Shown: positions 32,379 through 42,000 of the stretch, piece by piece
Position numbering within the stretch: the first letter of the stretch is position 1
Layout: each line of letters begins with the position of its first letter
Assembly: GCF_030811115.1 (NCBI RefSeq)
Contig: NZ_JAUSQK010000001.1
Location: forward strand, 620,001-684,000
Direction: 5' to 3'
Length of the DNA: 64,000 bases
Source of the DNA: Olsenella profusa DSM 13989
GTDB taxonomy: Bacteria > Actinomycetota > Coriobacteriia > Coriobacteriales > Atopobiaceae
Notes under the pieces: model-generated
Database searches by the model: none
What the model saw: the letters and a program-made list of their open reading frames with translations, nothing else
Told to the model about the DNA's origin: nothing
Program-made: the position numbers and the translations under genes

Positions 32379-34418
32379 TCATCCCTGGGGACCCTGGTCG
32401 GACTTGACCGTCACGCCATCGCCAAACACGTCCGTGAGCATGTCGAGGATGTCGCCGAGTTCGGAGGACTGCCCCTCTGCCGTAGGGGCCGTCTCTGGTG
32501 CAGAGGACGACGTGGGTTCGGGCTTGGGATCCGGGGCGGACGGGGGGACGGTCTCAGCCTGCGAGGTGGACGCGGAGTCGGACGGGGACGCCGGCTGTGA
32601 CGCCGGTTCGGGTTCCCAAGGAGCCACCGGACCCTCCTCAGATGCCGGTTCGGGGTGCGCCTCGGACGGCGCGCTGGGGGCGGAGACGGGCTGCGGAGGC
32701 ACGTCCGGGGCCGGTGCGGGAGCCGTGCCCACAGCCGGGACCGAAGCGTGCGTCGCTGCGTCGCTCGCCTCGACGTACCGAACCGCGCGCGTGCCAAACA
32801 CCTCCTCGATGGCCGTCCCGACCGCAGAGCGCACGTCATCCTTCTCAAGCATCTTGGCGGCAAAGGTGGATCCCCTCGGCAGGCCCACCTGCAGGGTCGT
32901 GCCATCGTCATCAAGGGCGATGGCAGAGAGCAGCAAAGACCCGCGCGGGGGATCCCTGTGGACGAGTCCGTCGACCACCTGCTTCCATCGGCGCTGGAGC
33001 TCGCCGGGATCGCTGACGGCACCCGTGACCCCCGAAGCCGTGGGATCGGGCCGTTGCTTCCGTGTGGGGGCTGAGGACGGCACGGGCTGGGGTGTGGGGG
33101 CCGGAGTGGGTGTGGGCCGTGGGACCAGGTCGGACTGGGAGGCCGGGGGAGCCGGCTCCGGAATCGGCTCCGGAGCCGGCTGCCGCGCCGGGGTGGACTG
33201 TGCAGGCGGGACGGGTCGCGTTGCGGGCGCCGCGGGCGCGGCGCCCGCGCCATGGGGAGCCGTGGCGGGCGCCAGGCTGCGCTCGAGCTGGGCAACCCTG
33301 TCCGCAAGCGACTCGAGCGTGAGGTCCGCCTTGGGCCGGGCGATGCGCGTGAGGGCCACCTCCAGCACCAGGCGCTGGTTGGGAGCCGTACGCATCTCGC
33401 TTGATGCGTCGCTCAGCACGATGAGGGCGCGCGAGATGCGGTCGGGCGAGCCAAAGGCCAGTGCCTCGTCGCGCAGGCGTCGTCCCTCCTCGGCGCCCAG
33501 GTCGAGGACGCTCGCGGTCCCATCCCCCACCACGCTCGCAACATACACGTCGCGCAGGTGGGCGGCCAGCTCGCGCGAGAGGTGTAGCAGGTCGCGCCCG
33601 CCGTCCACGAGCTCCCCGACCGTGGCGAAGAGCGTCGGCACGTCACGCTGGGCAAGGGCGCAGGCCATCGTGGCCAGCGTGGAGCCCGAGACCTCGCCCA
33701 AGAGGTCGCGCGCCGCCTGCAGCGACACGTCCCCCCCGCCAAACGTCGAGAGCTGCTCCAGCGTGGAGAGGGCATCGCGCATGCCACCACGCGCATGGCG
33801 CACCACCAGGTCGAGGGCGGCCTCGTCAAACGTGAACCCCTCACGCTCGCACACCTGCTTGAGATGGGCCAGGATCTCGTCGTTTCCGATGGCGTGAAAG
33901 TCAAAGCGCTGCACGCGCGAGAGGATCGTCGCGGGAACCTTCTGCGGGTCGGTGGTGCAGAGCACGAAGACCACGTGGTCGGGCGGTTCCTCCAAGGTCT
34001 TGAGCAGCGCGTTGAACGCCGCCGTCGTGAGCATGTGCACCTCGTCGATGATGTAGACCTTGTAGTTGCCCCGCACGGGCGCATAGCTCACGCGATTGAT
34101 GATCTCTTCGCGGACGTTGTCCACACCGGTGCGCGACGCGGCGTCGAGCTCGTAGACGTCGGGGTGCTCGCCCGCGGCGATGAGCCGACAGTTCTCGCAG
34201 CTGCCATCCGGCAGGTGGCCCGCACCCTGCTCGCACATGAGGGCCTTGGCCAGCAGGCGCGCCATGGTGGTCTTGCCGGTGCCACGAGGCCCGCAGAAGA
34301 GATAGGCATGGCTCGTACGGCCCTCGAGCACGGCATGCTCGAGGGTCGAGACCACGTGCTGCTGTCCGATGACATCCTCGAACCTCTGTGGGCGGTACGT
34401 TCTGTAGAGCGATTCCAT
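32379..34418 (-). CDS. dnaX: DNA polymerase III subunit gamma/tau
   Basis: A 679-residue clamp-loader ATPase. 'YRTYRPQRFEDVIGQQHVV' starts the protein, Walker A is 'FCGPRGTGKTTMARLLAKAL', a zinc module is 'CEQGAGHLPDGSCENC', Walker B is 'VYIIDEVHMLT', and the sensor-1 region is 'VLCTTDPQKVPATILSR'. Residues beyond about 390 form a Pro/Ala/Ser-rich tau region. ATG 34418 has AGGAGG 4 nt upstream. I saw no A-rich slippery site that would make a separate gamma form. A TATACT -10-like box lies about 35 bp upstream. Confidence 0.97.
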   Translation of the reverse strand: MESLYRTYRPQRFEDVIGQQHVVSTLEHAVLEGRTSHAYLFCGPRGTGKTTMARLLAKALMCEQGAGHLPDGSCENCRLIAAGEHPDVYELDAASRTGVDNVREEIINRVSYAPVRGNYKVYIIDEVHMLTTAAFNALLKTLEEPPDHVVFVLCTTDPQKVPATILSRVQRFDFHAIGNDEILAHLKQVCEREGFTFDEAALDLVVRHARGGMRDALSTLEQLSTFGGGDVSLQAARDLLGEVSGSTLATMACALAQRDVPTLFATVGELVDGGRDLLHLSRELAAHLRDVYVASVVGDGTASVLDLGAEEGRRLRDEALAFGSPDRISRALIVLSDASSEMRTAPNQRLVLEVALTRIARPKADLTLESLADRVAQLERSLAPATAPHGAGAAPAAPATRPVPPAQSTPARQPAPEPIPEPAPPASQSDLVPRPTPTPAPTPQPVPSSAPTRKQRPDPTASGVTGAVSDPGELQRRWKQVVDGLVHRDPPRGSLLLSAIALDDDGTTLQVGLPRGSTFAAKMLEKDDVRSAVGTAIEEVFGTRAVRYVEASDAATHASVPAVGTAPAPAPDVPPQPVSAPSAPSEAHPEPASEEGPVAPWEPEPASQPASPSDSASTSQAETVPPSAPDPKPEPTSSSAPETAPTAEGQSSELGDILDMLTDVFGDGVTVKSDQGPQG

Positions 34419-34563
34419 GATGCCTCCTGGGGCGTTGCCTGAGACCTCAAGTATACCTGCGGCATGCACGCGACTTGAGTAACGCCACGGAACCAGGACA
34501 GGCGCGCGTACGCCCCGCCCCCATGCCTGGTATGCTGGGTAGGATGCATATCAGAGGGGAGCC

Positions 34564-34935
34564 ATGCGCATGAGCCGGGCCATGCGCGTCCTCGAGCGCA
34601 ACAGGGGGCAGACGCTCGTCATCTCGTCAGCAGACGAGGTGCACGTCGTGCCCCTGCGCGACATCCTCTATGTTGACCTCATCAAGCACGACCTGCAGTA
34701 CCATCTGGAGCACAGGGTGCTCAGGCGGCACGGCAGCCTCACGAGCGCCGCATGGGAGCTGCCCGCGGCGCTCTTCGTAAAGCTCTCGCAGGGCTGCATC
34801 GTCAACATGTCTCACGTGCGCACCATCCGGGGCGACTCCATCGAGCTCGACGATGGAACGCAGCTGTACTTCAGCCGTTCGCGCCGCAAGCCCTGCCTCG
34901 AGGAGCTCTCCCGCTTCTTCGGGGGGACGATATGA
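34564..34935 (+). CDS. LytTR DNA-binding regulator without receiver domain
   Basis: A 123-residue protein consisting essentially of one LytTR domain: 'DEVHVVPLRDILYVDLIKHD', 'LFVKLSQGCIVNMSHVRTI' and 'GDSIELDDGTQLYFSRSRRK'. There is no N-terminal phospho-acceptor domain, so it cannot be a classical response regulator. AGGGGAG precedes the ATG. Its stop overlaps the start of a GHKL kinase gene (ATGA), so the two are made together. It probably acts on the divergent dnaX side or on the GH3 operon facing it; this is unproven. Confidence 0.85.
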   Translation: MRMSRAMRVLERNRGQTLVISSADEVHVVPLRDILYVDLIKHDLQYHLEHRVLRRHGSLTSAAWELPAALFVKLSQGCIVNMSHVRTIRGDSIELDDGTQLYFSRSRRKPCLEELSRFFGGTI

Positions 34936-36230
34936 CGGGCTCGTCGTTCTGGGGGGCGCTGGGGTGGGCGAGCGCGGGCATGCTCTCCTGCATCGAGATC
35001 CTCGTGGCAGAGCTGGTGGTCATCGTCATCCTCGCCGTCATTGGCTTCGACCTGCTGCTGAAGGCGAGCGTGCTCGCGCTGCTCAGCCCCCTGGTGGCGC
35101 TCTGCCTGCGTGCCTTTCATGCCGTGGTGTGCCTCTTCGTGCTCCTCGTCGAGGTGGAGATGGTCATCAACCGGCAGCTGGAGGGCGAGGTGGAGACGAC
35201 CGAGCGCCTCATGGCCAAGCGCGAACGCCAATACGCCCTCTCGCGCGAGAGCATCGAGGCCATCAACCTCAAATGCCACGACCTGCGCCACCAGATCCGC
35301 CACCTCTCCGACACCGGCGCGGCCGTCGTGGACAAGGGCGTCCTCGCCGACATCGCGCGCGAGGTGGCCGTGTACGACTCCAGCGTGCACACCGGCAATG
35401 ACGCGCTCGACACCATCCTCACCGAGAAGAGCCTGCTCCGCGAGCGTCGGGGCGTCACGCTCACCTGCATGGCCGATGGCTCCGCACTGGCCGTCATGGC
35501 CGCGGTGGACATCTACTCGTTCTTCGGCAATGCGCTCGACAACGCCCTTGAGGCCGTCGGTGCCCTTCCCGACGACGCCATGCGCAGCATCTCGCTTCTC
35601 GTGCGCCGCCAGGCGGGCATGGCCTCCATCCACATGGAGAACTTCTGTGCGCCAGACGCCCACCTCGACTTCGAGGGCGGCCTGCCCCAGACCACCAAAA
35701 GCGACCGCATGAGCCACGGCTTCGGCACCCGATCCATGCGCGCCACCGCAGCGCGCTATGGGGGAACGATCGTGTTCTCCAACGACGGCGGCACCTTCTG
35801 CCTTGACGTTTTGCTGCCCCTCCCCCAGCTCGCCCACCACCTGGGCGAGCTGGGGCGGTTAGCTGGTAGCCGCCTTCCCATCGTTGCTGGGAACGGTGAT
35901 CCAGAACTTGAGCGCCGGGAAGCTCACCACCACCGCGAGCAGCGTGTTGGCCACGGAGGCGATGGTGCCCGAGAGCCCCGCCTCCATACCAAAGGAGTTC
36001 TGGCAGAGCGCGGTGATATGACCCGGCAGGATGAGGTTGACCACCACGATGACCACGGCCAGCACCGCGAACTTCGGCGCCGCCTGAGAGAAGTCGGCCG
36101 TGGACCTGAAGACGAGCTTCATCTGCATGAAGAAGTTGACCACCTGGGCCGCCACCTCGGCGATGAGAAACGTGATGAAGCCGCCCAGGCCCGTGCCGCC
36201 ACTGGCTGCACCAGGATAGTTGAAGATTAG
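34932..36230 (+). CDS. GHKL-type sensor histidine kinase with an overlong C-terminus
   Basis: Translationally coupled (ATGA) to the LytTR gene. Residues 1-80 hold two hydrophobic spans. A coiled coil leads to the phospho-acceptor region with His116 ('NLKCHDLRHQIRHL'), the N box is at about 198-209 ('FFGNALDNALEA'), the G box is 'SHGFGTRSM' near 262, and a GHKL end 'GGTIVFSNDGGTFCLDVLLP' reaches residue 296. The family normally stops there. Here no stop occurs for another 134 codons; the frame runs through a strong hairpin and across the opposite-strand GtrA-like gene. The true 3' end of the translated protein is therefore uncertain. Confidence 0.75.
   Translation: MTGSSFWGALGWASAGMLSCIEILVAELVVIVILAVIGFDLLLKASVLALLSPLVALCLRAFHAVVCLFVLLVEVEMVINRQLEGEVETTERLMAKRERQYALSRESIEAINLKCHDLRHQIRHLSDTGAAVVDKGVLADIAREVAVYDSSVHTGNDALDTILTEKSLLRERRGVTLTCMADGSALAVMAAVDIYSFFGNALDNALEAVGALPDDAMRSISLLVRRQAGMASIHMENFCAPDAHLDFEGGLPQTTKSDRMSHGFGTRSMRATAARYGGTIVFSNDGGTFCLDVLLPLPQLAHHLGELGRLAGSRLPIVAGNGDPELERREAHHHREQRVGHGGDGAREPRLHTKGVLAERGDMTRQDEVDHHDDHGQHRELRRRLREVGRGPEDELHLHEEVDHLGRHLGDEKRDEAAQARAATGCTRIVED
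35823..35855. terminator. Strong hairpin between convergent kinase and GtrA-like genes
   Basis: CCCCAGCTCGCCC-accacct-GGGCGAGCTGGGG has perfect 13-bp arms and lies just past the expected end of the kinase domain and 4 bp from the GtrA-like stop. It could act for both directions, but neither side has a clear T-run. Confidence 0.5.
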
Positions 36231-36389
36231 GAAAGAGAACGGGGTCGTGAGCCCCATGGCACCAATGAAGACGGCCGTGCCGACCCAGGTGCACGCGAAG
36301 CGCGTGATGGTGGAGATGTTGCTCAGGACGTTGAACAGGATGAACTGCCACACGCCCTCGTGCTGCTGGGTCCACTCCTTGAACGACAC
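35859..36389 (-). CDS. GtrA-like polytopic membrane protein
   Basis: A 176-residue protein with four probable membrane spans ('FILFNVLSNISTITRFAC', 'GGFITFLIAEVAAQVVNFFM', 'AVLAVVIVVVNLILPG', 'VANTLLAVVVSFPALKFW'). The 'VVNFFMQMKLVFRS' segment resembles the GtrA family, which is linked to moving polyprenyl-linked sugars across the membrane. The start is GTG 36389, 1 nt after the GH3 stop, with AAGGGG 7 nt upstream. It is the last gene of the GH3 operon. The family assignment is moderate. Confidence 0.65.
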   Translation of the reverse strand: MSFKEWTQQHEGVWQFILFNVLSNISTITRFACTWVGTAVFIGAMGLTTPFSFLIFNYPGAASGGTGLGGFITFLIAEVAAQVVNFFMQMKLVFRSTADFSQAAPKFAVLAVVIVVVNLILPGHITALCQNSFGMEAGLSGTIASVANTLLAVVVSFPALKFWITVPSNDGKAATS

Positions 36390-36390
36390 G

Positions 36391-38955
36391 TCAGTTCCCC
36401 TTCCTCGCCAGGCGCCGCTCACCTGCGGCATTGCGCACGACATTCACCAGAAGCTCCCACACGGGAGGCAGAAGGAACCACGCCGTCCAGACGCCCCAGA
36501 AGATGACTATGTCGTGCCGTAGAAGGCCCACGACGGTCGCAGGCACGACACCCGCAAGGCCCCAGCCCCTGAGCTCGCCCACAAGGACGTCCACCATGCC
36601 CATCGAGATGAGCTGGCCCGCGTTCTTGGCGAGCGCGCGGATGGGCATGTTGTAGATGAACTCCACGTTGAGATCGGGCACGCCCGCCCTTTGCGAGCGC
36701 CTCTTGAGGACGCGCAGCACGGCACCCACGACCCAGAAGATCGGGCTGCGGCAGCGACCGAGGTCGCGGAAGCATACGTTGCGATCGATCCTGAAGCGCT
36801 CCGTGGGAACCTCGTGACCCAGAAGCGCTGCAAACTGCGCGTCGCTCACATGGCGGATGTCGGCCGTCTCGTAGGGAGTGACGTCACGTCCCTCGTAGGG
36901 GTTGGGGGCATCCGTGCCCTGCACGCTCACGCGCGCAGAAAGCCGGATGTCCTCCACCGAGGCGCCCACCTCCACGCGGTAGGTCCCGCCCTCCACCTCC
37001 CAGGCGTTGGTCCGGTCGTTGAAGTAGCTGAACGAGCGGTCGTCCAAGCCAACGCGCACGCGGCGTGTCTCGCCGGGATCCAGGTACACCTTGGCGAAGC
37101 CCTTGAGCTCGCGCACCGGGCGGAACACCGTGACGTCCGGCTTCGAGACGTAGACCTCGGCAACCTCGGCCCCTGCGACGGAGCCCGTGTTGGTGAGGTC
37201 GAAGGAGACCTCGAGCTCCGTGTCCGCGCCGAGGCAGCTCACCTGCACGTCGTCGTACCGGAACGTGGTGTAGGAGAGGCCGTACCCAAACGGGTATGCG
37301 ACGGGCACCCGTGCCTTTTGGTAGTAGCGGTAGCCCACGTAGATGCCCTCGCGATACGTGGCGACCATCTCGCCGCTCGGGAAGGTGCCATAGGTCGGGG
37401 TGTCTCCCAGGCTGGCGGCCCAGGTCTCGGCCAGCTTGCCCGAGGGATTCACCGCACCTGTCAGCACGTCGACGGCAGCGGACGCACCCGCCTGACCGCC
37501 CAGGGCCAGGTACAGCACGGAGCGCGCACGATCCGTCCATCCCGTCTCCACGGAGCTGCCCGCACTCAGCAGCACGACCACCTGGGAATTTGCCGCGCTC
37601 ACGGCGGCAAGCAGGTCGATCTGGTTCTGGTTGAGGCGCATGTCCGCGCGGTCGATGCCCTCGCTCTCGGCGAGCTCGTCCAGGCCCAGGCACACGAGGG
37701 TCACATCGGCCTGCCGTGCCAGGCCCACGGCCTCGTCGTGCAGCGCCACGTCCGTACCGCCGGCCACCCCCGTTGCGTAGCCCGTGCGCACGAAGCCCTG
37801 GGCAAACCCCACGCAGTCAAGGTCTGACGCCTTGACGGCGTCCCGCAGCGTGTCGAGCCTGGTGCAGTTGACCAGCGAGGAGCCAGCTCCTTGGTAGCGC
37901 GGCGTCTGGGCAAAGTCGCCAATGAGGGCGACACGCGCACCGGGCGCCAGGGGCAGCAGCGGGCGCGCCCCCTCGGGTGCGTCGTTCTTGAGCAACACGA
38001 TGCCCTGGGAGGCGATGTCGCGCGCCAGGGCATGATGCGCGTCCTCGTCAAAGGGCAGACCCGTGGATGCCTGGACGGCAGGCGCCGTCTTGAGGATGAG
38101 CTCGAGGGCCTCGTCCACGCGGGCGTCGATCTCGTCCTGCGTGATCGTGCCCATCTTGACCGACCTCATGAGATCGCGCACGGGATCGAGACCCGGTGCG
38201 GGCATCTCAAACGTGGAGCCCGCGCGCACGCCCGCCGTATGGTCGTTCGACCCACCCCAGTCGGTGACGACGGCGCCCTCGTAGCCCCATTCCGTGCGCA
38301 GAATCTGCTTGAGCAGGTGATCGTTCTCGTTGGTATAGACGCCGTTGACCATGTTGTAGCTGCTCATGACGAGCCAGGGCCTGGCCTCGCGCACCACGAT
38401 CTCGAACCCCTGCAGGTAGATCTCGCGCAGGGTGCGCTCGTCCATCACGGAGTCGGATGCCTGGCGGCGCGTCTCCTGGCTGTTGGCGGCAAAGTGCTTG
38501 GGGCAGGCCGCCACGCCATTGGCCTGGATGCCCCGCACGTACCCTGCGGCCATCCGTCCCGCCAGAAACGGGTCCTCTGAGAGGTACTCGAAGTCGCGAC
38601 CGCAGAGCGGGCTGCGCTTGATGCAGAGCCCCGGCCCCAACACGGCACCCACGCCCTGGTCAGCCGCCTCCTCGCCCAGCGCCCTGCCCAGGCACTCCGC
38701 TAGCGACGGGTCCCAGCTGTTGGCAACCGTTACCGCCGTGGGGAAGCACGTGGCGGGCAGGGAGCCACCAATGCCCAGGTGGTTGGCCAGCTTCGGGTCC
38801 TGGTGGCGTATGCCATGCGGCCCGTCGGAGAACTGTAGCTCGGGAATCCCCAGCTTTGGATAGGCGCGCGTGCCAAAGGCGGACTTGCCTGAGAGCAGGG
38901 CGCACTTCTGCTCGAGGTCCATGCGATCGATGAGGTCCTGATGCGTGTGTTTCAT
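36391..38955 (-). CDS. Glycoside hydrolase family 3 beta-glucosidase with hydrophobic C-terminal tail
   Basis: An 854-residue GH3 enzyme in the usual domain order: TIM barrel with nucleophile Asp232 ('GAVVTDWGGSND') and the 'CPKHFAAN' motif; alpha/beta sandwich ('GIVLLKNDAPEGARPLLPL', 'DELAESEGIDRADMRL'); and a fibronectin-III-like domain ('YPFGYGLSYTTFRYDDVQ'). After about residue 720 comes an extra tail with a membrane-seeking stretch ('HDIVIFWGVWTAWFLLPPVW'). There is no signal peptide, so it is probably cytoplasmic and membrane-associated. Start ATG 38955 has AAGGGA 8 nt upstream. It would release glucose from short beta-glucosides. Confidence 0.92.
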   Translation of the reverse strand: MKHTHQDLIDRMDLEQKCALLSGKSAFGTRAYPKLGIPELQFSDGPHGIRHQDPKLANHLGIGGSLPATCFPTAVTVANSWDPSLAECLGRALGEEAADQGVGAVLGPGLCIKRSPLCGRDFEYLSEDPFLAGRMAAGYVRGIQANGVAACPKHFAANSQETRRQASDSVMDERTLREIYLQGFEIVVREARPWLVMSSYNMVNGVYTNENDHLLKQILRTEWGYEGAVVTDWGGSNDHTAGVRAGSTFEMPAPGLDPVRDLMRSVKMGTITQDEIDARVDEALELILKTAPAVQASTGLPFDEDAHHALARDIASQGIVLLKNDAPEGARPLLPLAPGARVALIGDFAQTPRYQGAGSSLVNCTRLDTLRDAVKASDLDCVGFAQGFVRTGYATGVAGGTDVALHDEAVGLARQADVTLVCLGLDELAESEGIDRADMRLNQNQIDLLAAVSAANSQVVVLLSAGSSVETGWTDRARSVLYLALGGQAGASAAVDVLTGAVNPSGKLAETWAASLGDTPTYGTFPSGEMVATYREGIYVGYRYYQKARVPVAYPFGYGLSYTTFRYDDVQVSCLGADTELEVSFDLTNTGSVAGAEVAEVYVSKPDVTVFRPVRELKGFAKVYLDPGETRRVRVGLDDRSFSYFNDRTNAWEVEGGTYRVEVGASVEDIRLSARVSVQGTDAPNPYEGRDVTPYETADIRHVSDAQFAALLGHEVPTERFRIDRNVCFRDLGRCRSPIFWVVGAVLRVLKRRSQRAGVPDLNVEFIYNMPIRALAKNAGQLISMGMVDVLVGELRGWGLAGVVPATVVGLLRHDIVIFWGVWTAWFLLPPVWELLVNVVRNAAGERRLARKGN

Positions 38956-38974
38956 CGAAGGAGTCCCTTCAGAT

Positions 38975-39009
38975 GTGCGGGCCAGGCAGCTTGCGTGCCT
39001 GGCCCGCAC
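38975..39009. repeat. Perfect 14-bp stem-loop between the two GH3 genes
   Basis: GTGCGGGCCAGGCA-gcttgcg-TGCCTGGCCCGCAC lies between the upstream GH3 stop (39013) and the downstream GH3 start (38955). No T-run follows on the minus strand, so it is more likely an mRNA-processing or stability element, or an attenuator, than a full terminator. Confidence 0.65.
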
Positions 39010-39012
39010 GGT

Positions 39013-42000
39013 TCACTCGTCTGGGTGGCCACCCGCCGGGGCACCCGTGACGGGTGCACCTGGGCCAGACCTTACGCCTTGTGGGCCTGCACGGCGCCTG
39101 AGGAACCTGCGGATGGCGAGAACAAGGAGCAGGGCGAGGATCACGCCTCCACCGATGGCGACGATGCGGAACGCGATCTCCCAGGGAGCCGTGGCAAGCT
39201 GAGGGGTTCCGTTGGCATAGAGCCAGCTGTTGGCCGCGGTGTAGAGGATGTTGTGCGCCGCGGTGCGCATGGCCTGCTGCGTGGTGGCGTTGTCCGTGTC
39301 GGTGATGACGTTGGTGGCGTCACCCTGCACCTGCGTGGTCGCGAGCATGGCATCGTTGCCGTTGCGGATGGCGAGGTTGGCGTTCTGGTAGCCGTAGCCG
39401 CTATAGTAGTCGGTCTCCACGAAGCCCCGGAAGCCCCACTCGCCGCGCAGGACGTCGTTGAGCAGGTGGCTGTTGCGGCAATTGGCCTGCGTACCGATAT
39501 AGTTGAACGAGCTCATGACGGCCGTGGCGTGGCCATCGGTGACGGACATCTGGAAGGGCTTGAGGTAGACCTCGCGAATGGCCTGCTCGCTCGCCCAGGT
39601 GCACAGCATGTTGGTACGGTTGGTCTCCTGGTCGTTGAGGGCAAAGTGCTTCATGAACGGATACACGCCGTTGTCAGAGGCACCCTTGCACTCCTGGGCG
39701 GCGATGATGCCGGACAGGTAACCGTCCTCGGAGAAGTACTCGAAGTTGCGTCCTGCATAGGGGGAGCGATGGATGTTCATGGCGGGGGCATACCAACCCG
39801 TCACGTTGAGCTCCTTGGCCATCTGGGCGATGTACTCGCCGTACTGATAGGCGATCTGGGGATTGAACGTGTTGGCGATGGCGACGGAGGCGGGAAAGCC
39901 GATGGATCCGGCGCCCGTGAAGTTGTTGTTGAGGGCCGCGGGACCGTCGACGTCGGACTGGCGCGGCTTGCCGATGGCGTTCACGGCAGCGTTGTTGTAG
40001 CCGGCGAACGAGATGAGGTCGCCCATGTCCTGGAGCGTGAGCTCGTCGAGGAGCTGGTCCCACGGCGGGTCGTCGTAGTCCTTGCCATAGAGCTGGTAGA
40101 GCTGGACGCCGTTGTGCGCACCCGTCGTGATGGCGGTGGCGTTGGGATCGTCCTGCATGCCCTGCCGGTAGTTGGAGGCGTTCACGAAGCCGGCCTTGTA
40201 CTGCTCGTTGAGCGCCGTGTCACCAGGGGCTGCAAGGGCCTGGTCGCGGTTGGCAAAGTGGTCCGCGCGGGACAGGTAGGTGATGGAGCCGTCGCCCTCA
40301 CCGTACTCGCCCTGGAACTCGTTGGTCGCAGCCGTCTGGTCCACGGAGCGCTTGTTGTCTCCGGAGTAGGTGATGGTGGACGGAATGGTAACCGTCGCAC
40401 TCTGGATGGCGGTGTGGGAGTCGGAGTTGATGGACACCGCATAGTCGCCCTGCTCGAGCACGTACGCCTGCGCGCCCTTGGAGTCGTAGGAGGCCATGTC
40501 CTCCTTGTCGAAGGTCACCTTGATGACCTGGGACTCACCGGGGCCGAGCACCTTGGTCTTGTCAATGTGCACGAGGTTGGCCGTTGCCTTCTCGATGCCG
40601 CCATTGGTGTAGGGCGGGTTGTGGTAGACTTCGACAACATTCTTGCCGGCCACGTCGCCGATGTTGGTGACCGTGACGTCGAAGCTCACGCTGTCCCCGT
40701 CAGCGGTGACGGGACCCATCTCCTGTGAGAACGTGGTGTAGGAGAGACCGTAGCCAAACGGGTACTGCACGGCAGCGTCGTAGTCGAGGACGCCCTCGGC
40801 CGCGGCGGTCTCGTAGTACTTGTAGCCCACGTAGATGCCCTCGACGTAGTTGACGTACGTGGGGTCCGAGGAGCCGAACATCTGGTCCGCATGGTAGTCG
40901 GACATGTTGGTGTACTGGTATGAGCCAATGTTGTTGTGCCACGGCGCCTGCGAGAAGTCACGCAGGAAGGTGTCGGTGGCCCTGCCGGAGGGGTTCACGT
41001 CGCCCTTGAGGATGGAGCCCAGCGCATCGAAGCCGGTCTGTCCCGCAGGAGGCGCCCAGACGACACTCTTGATCTGGGGATAGTCCTCCACGAAGCTCAG
41101 GTTGAGAGCGTTGGCGCCGTTGTACACGAGCACGACGTTGTCGAAGTTGCTGCAGACGAGGTCGATCATGTCCCGCTCGGACTTCGTCGCGTCAAGATAG
41201 CCCTGGCCAGGAGTCCAGTCGGAGTACTCGTCGCTGTTCTCGTTGTAGTAGACCTCGGTGGAGCCGAAGCGCGAGCTGGAGGCGTCGGGTGCGTAGTCGC
41301 GCTCGTGCTTGATGATGGTGCTCATGTCGTTGGGGAGGTCGGCACCCTCGCCTCCGGAGCGGGCAATCACGATGACGGCGGTGTCGGAATACTCCTTGGC
41401 ATCGTTGATGAGGTCATCGCCATAGGTTGACGCGGGAGGCTCGGGAAGCGTCCAGTCCTGCCCCATCATGCCAACCTTCGGCCGCGTCGAGCAGTACTGG
41501 GTGTAGAAGTCGGTAAGCTCGGAGTTGGTCTCGATCCCGGCGTCGTTGAGGCCCTGGATGAGGCTCGTGGTAGGATACTGGGCGTTCATGGAGCCGGAAC
41601 CGGTGCCTCCGTAGACGGGGTTGGAGGACGCCCAGCCAAAGACGTTGACCTTGTTCGACCGCAGCGGCAGCGTGGAGCCGTCGTTCTTGAGCAGGACGAT
41701 GCCCTCGCCCTCGGCATCGATGGCAAACTGCTTGGTCTGGCTGACGGTCTCGTCGGAGAGCTGGTACCTCACACCGCCCACCTGGGCGACCAGCGTGTTG
41801 AGCGGGCCATAGAGCATGGTGCCCACCGAGATGATCAGCGCGGCGCATGCCGCAATCCATCCGGTGGAGTGAACGAGCTTGCGCACGGCCCCATCCTTGA
41901 CGGTCCTCTTGTTCACCGCAATGGTGAGCACGAGGGCGAGGACGAGAAACGCACCGATGACCACAAGCTGTGGGACGATCGACTGAATGACCGCCATGAC

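Noticed and set aside
32379-34418. Programmed frameshift in dnaX giving a separate gamma subunit
   Set aside because: No A-run or slippery heptamer followed by a stem is visible in the GC-rich Pro-rich part; the single frame is continuous.
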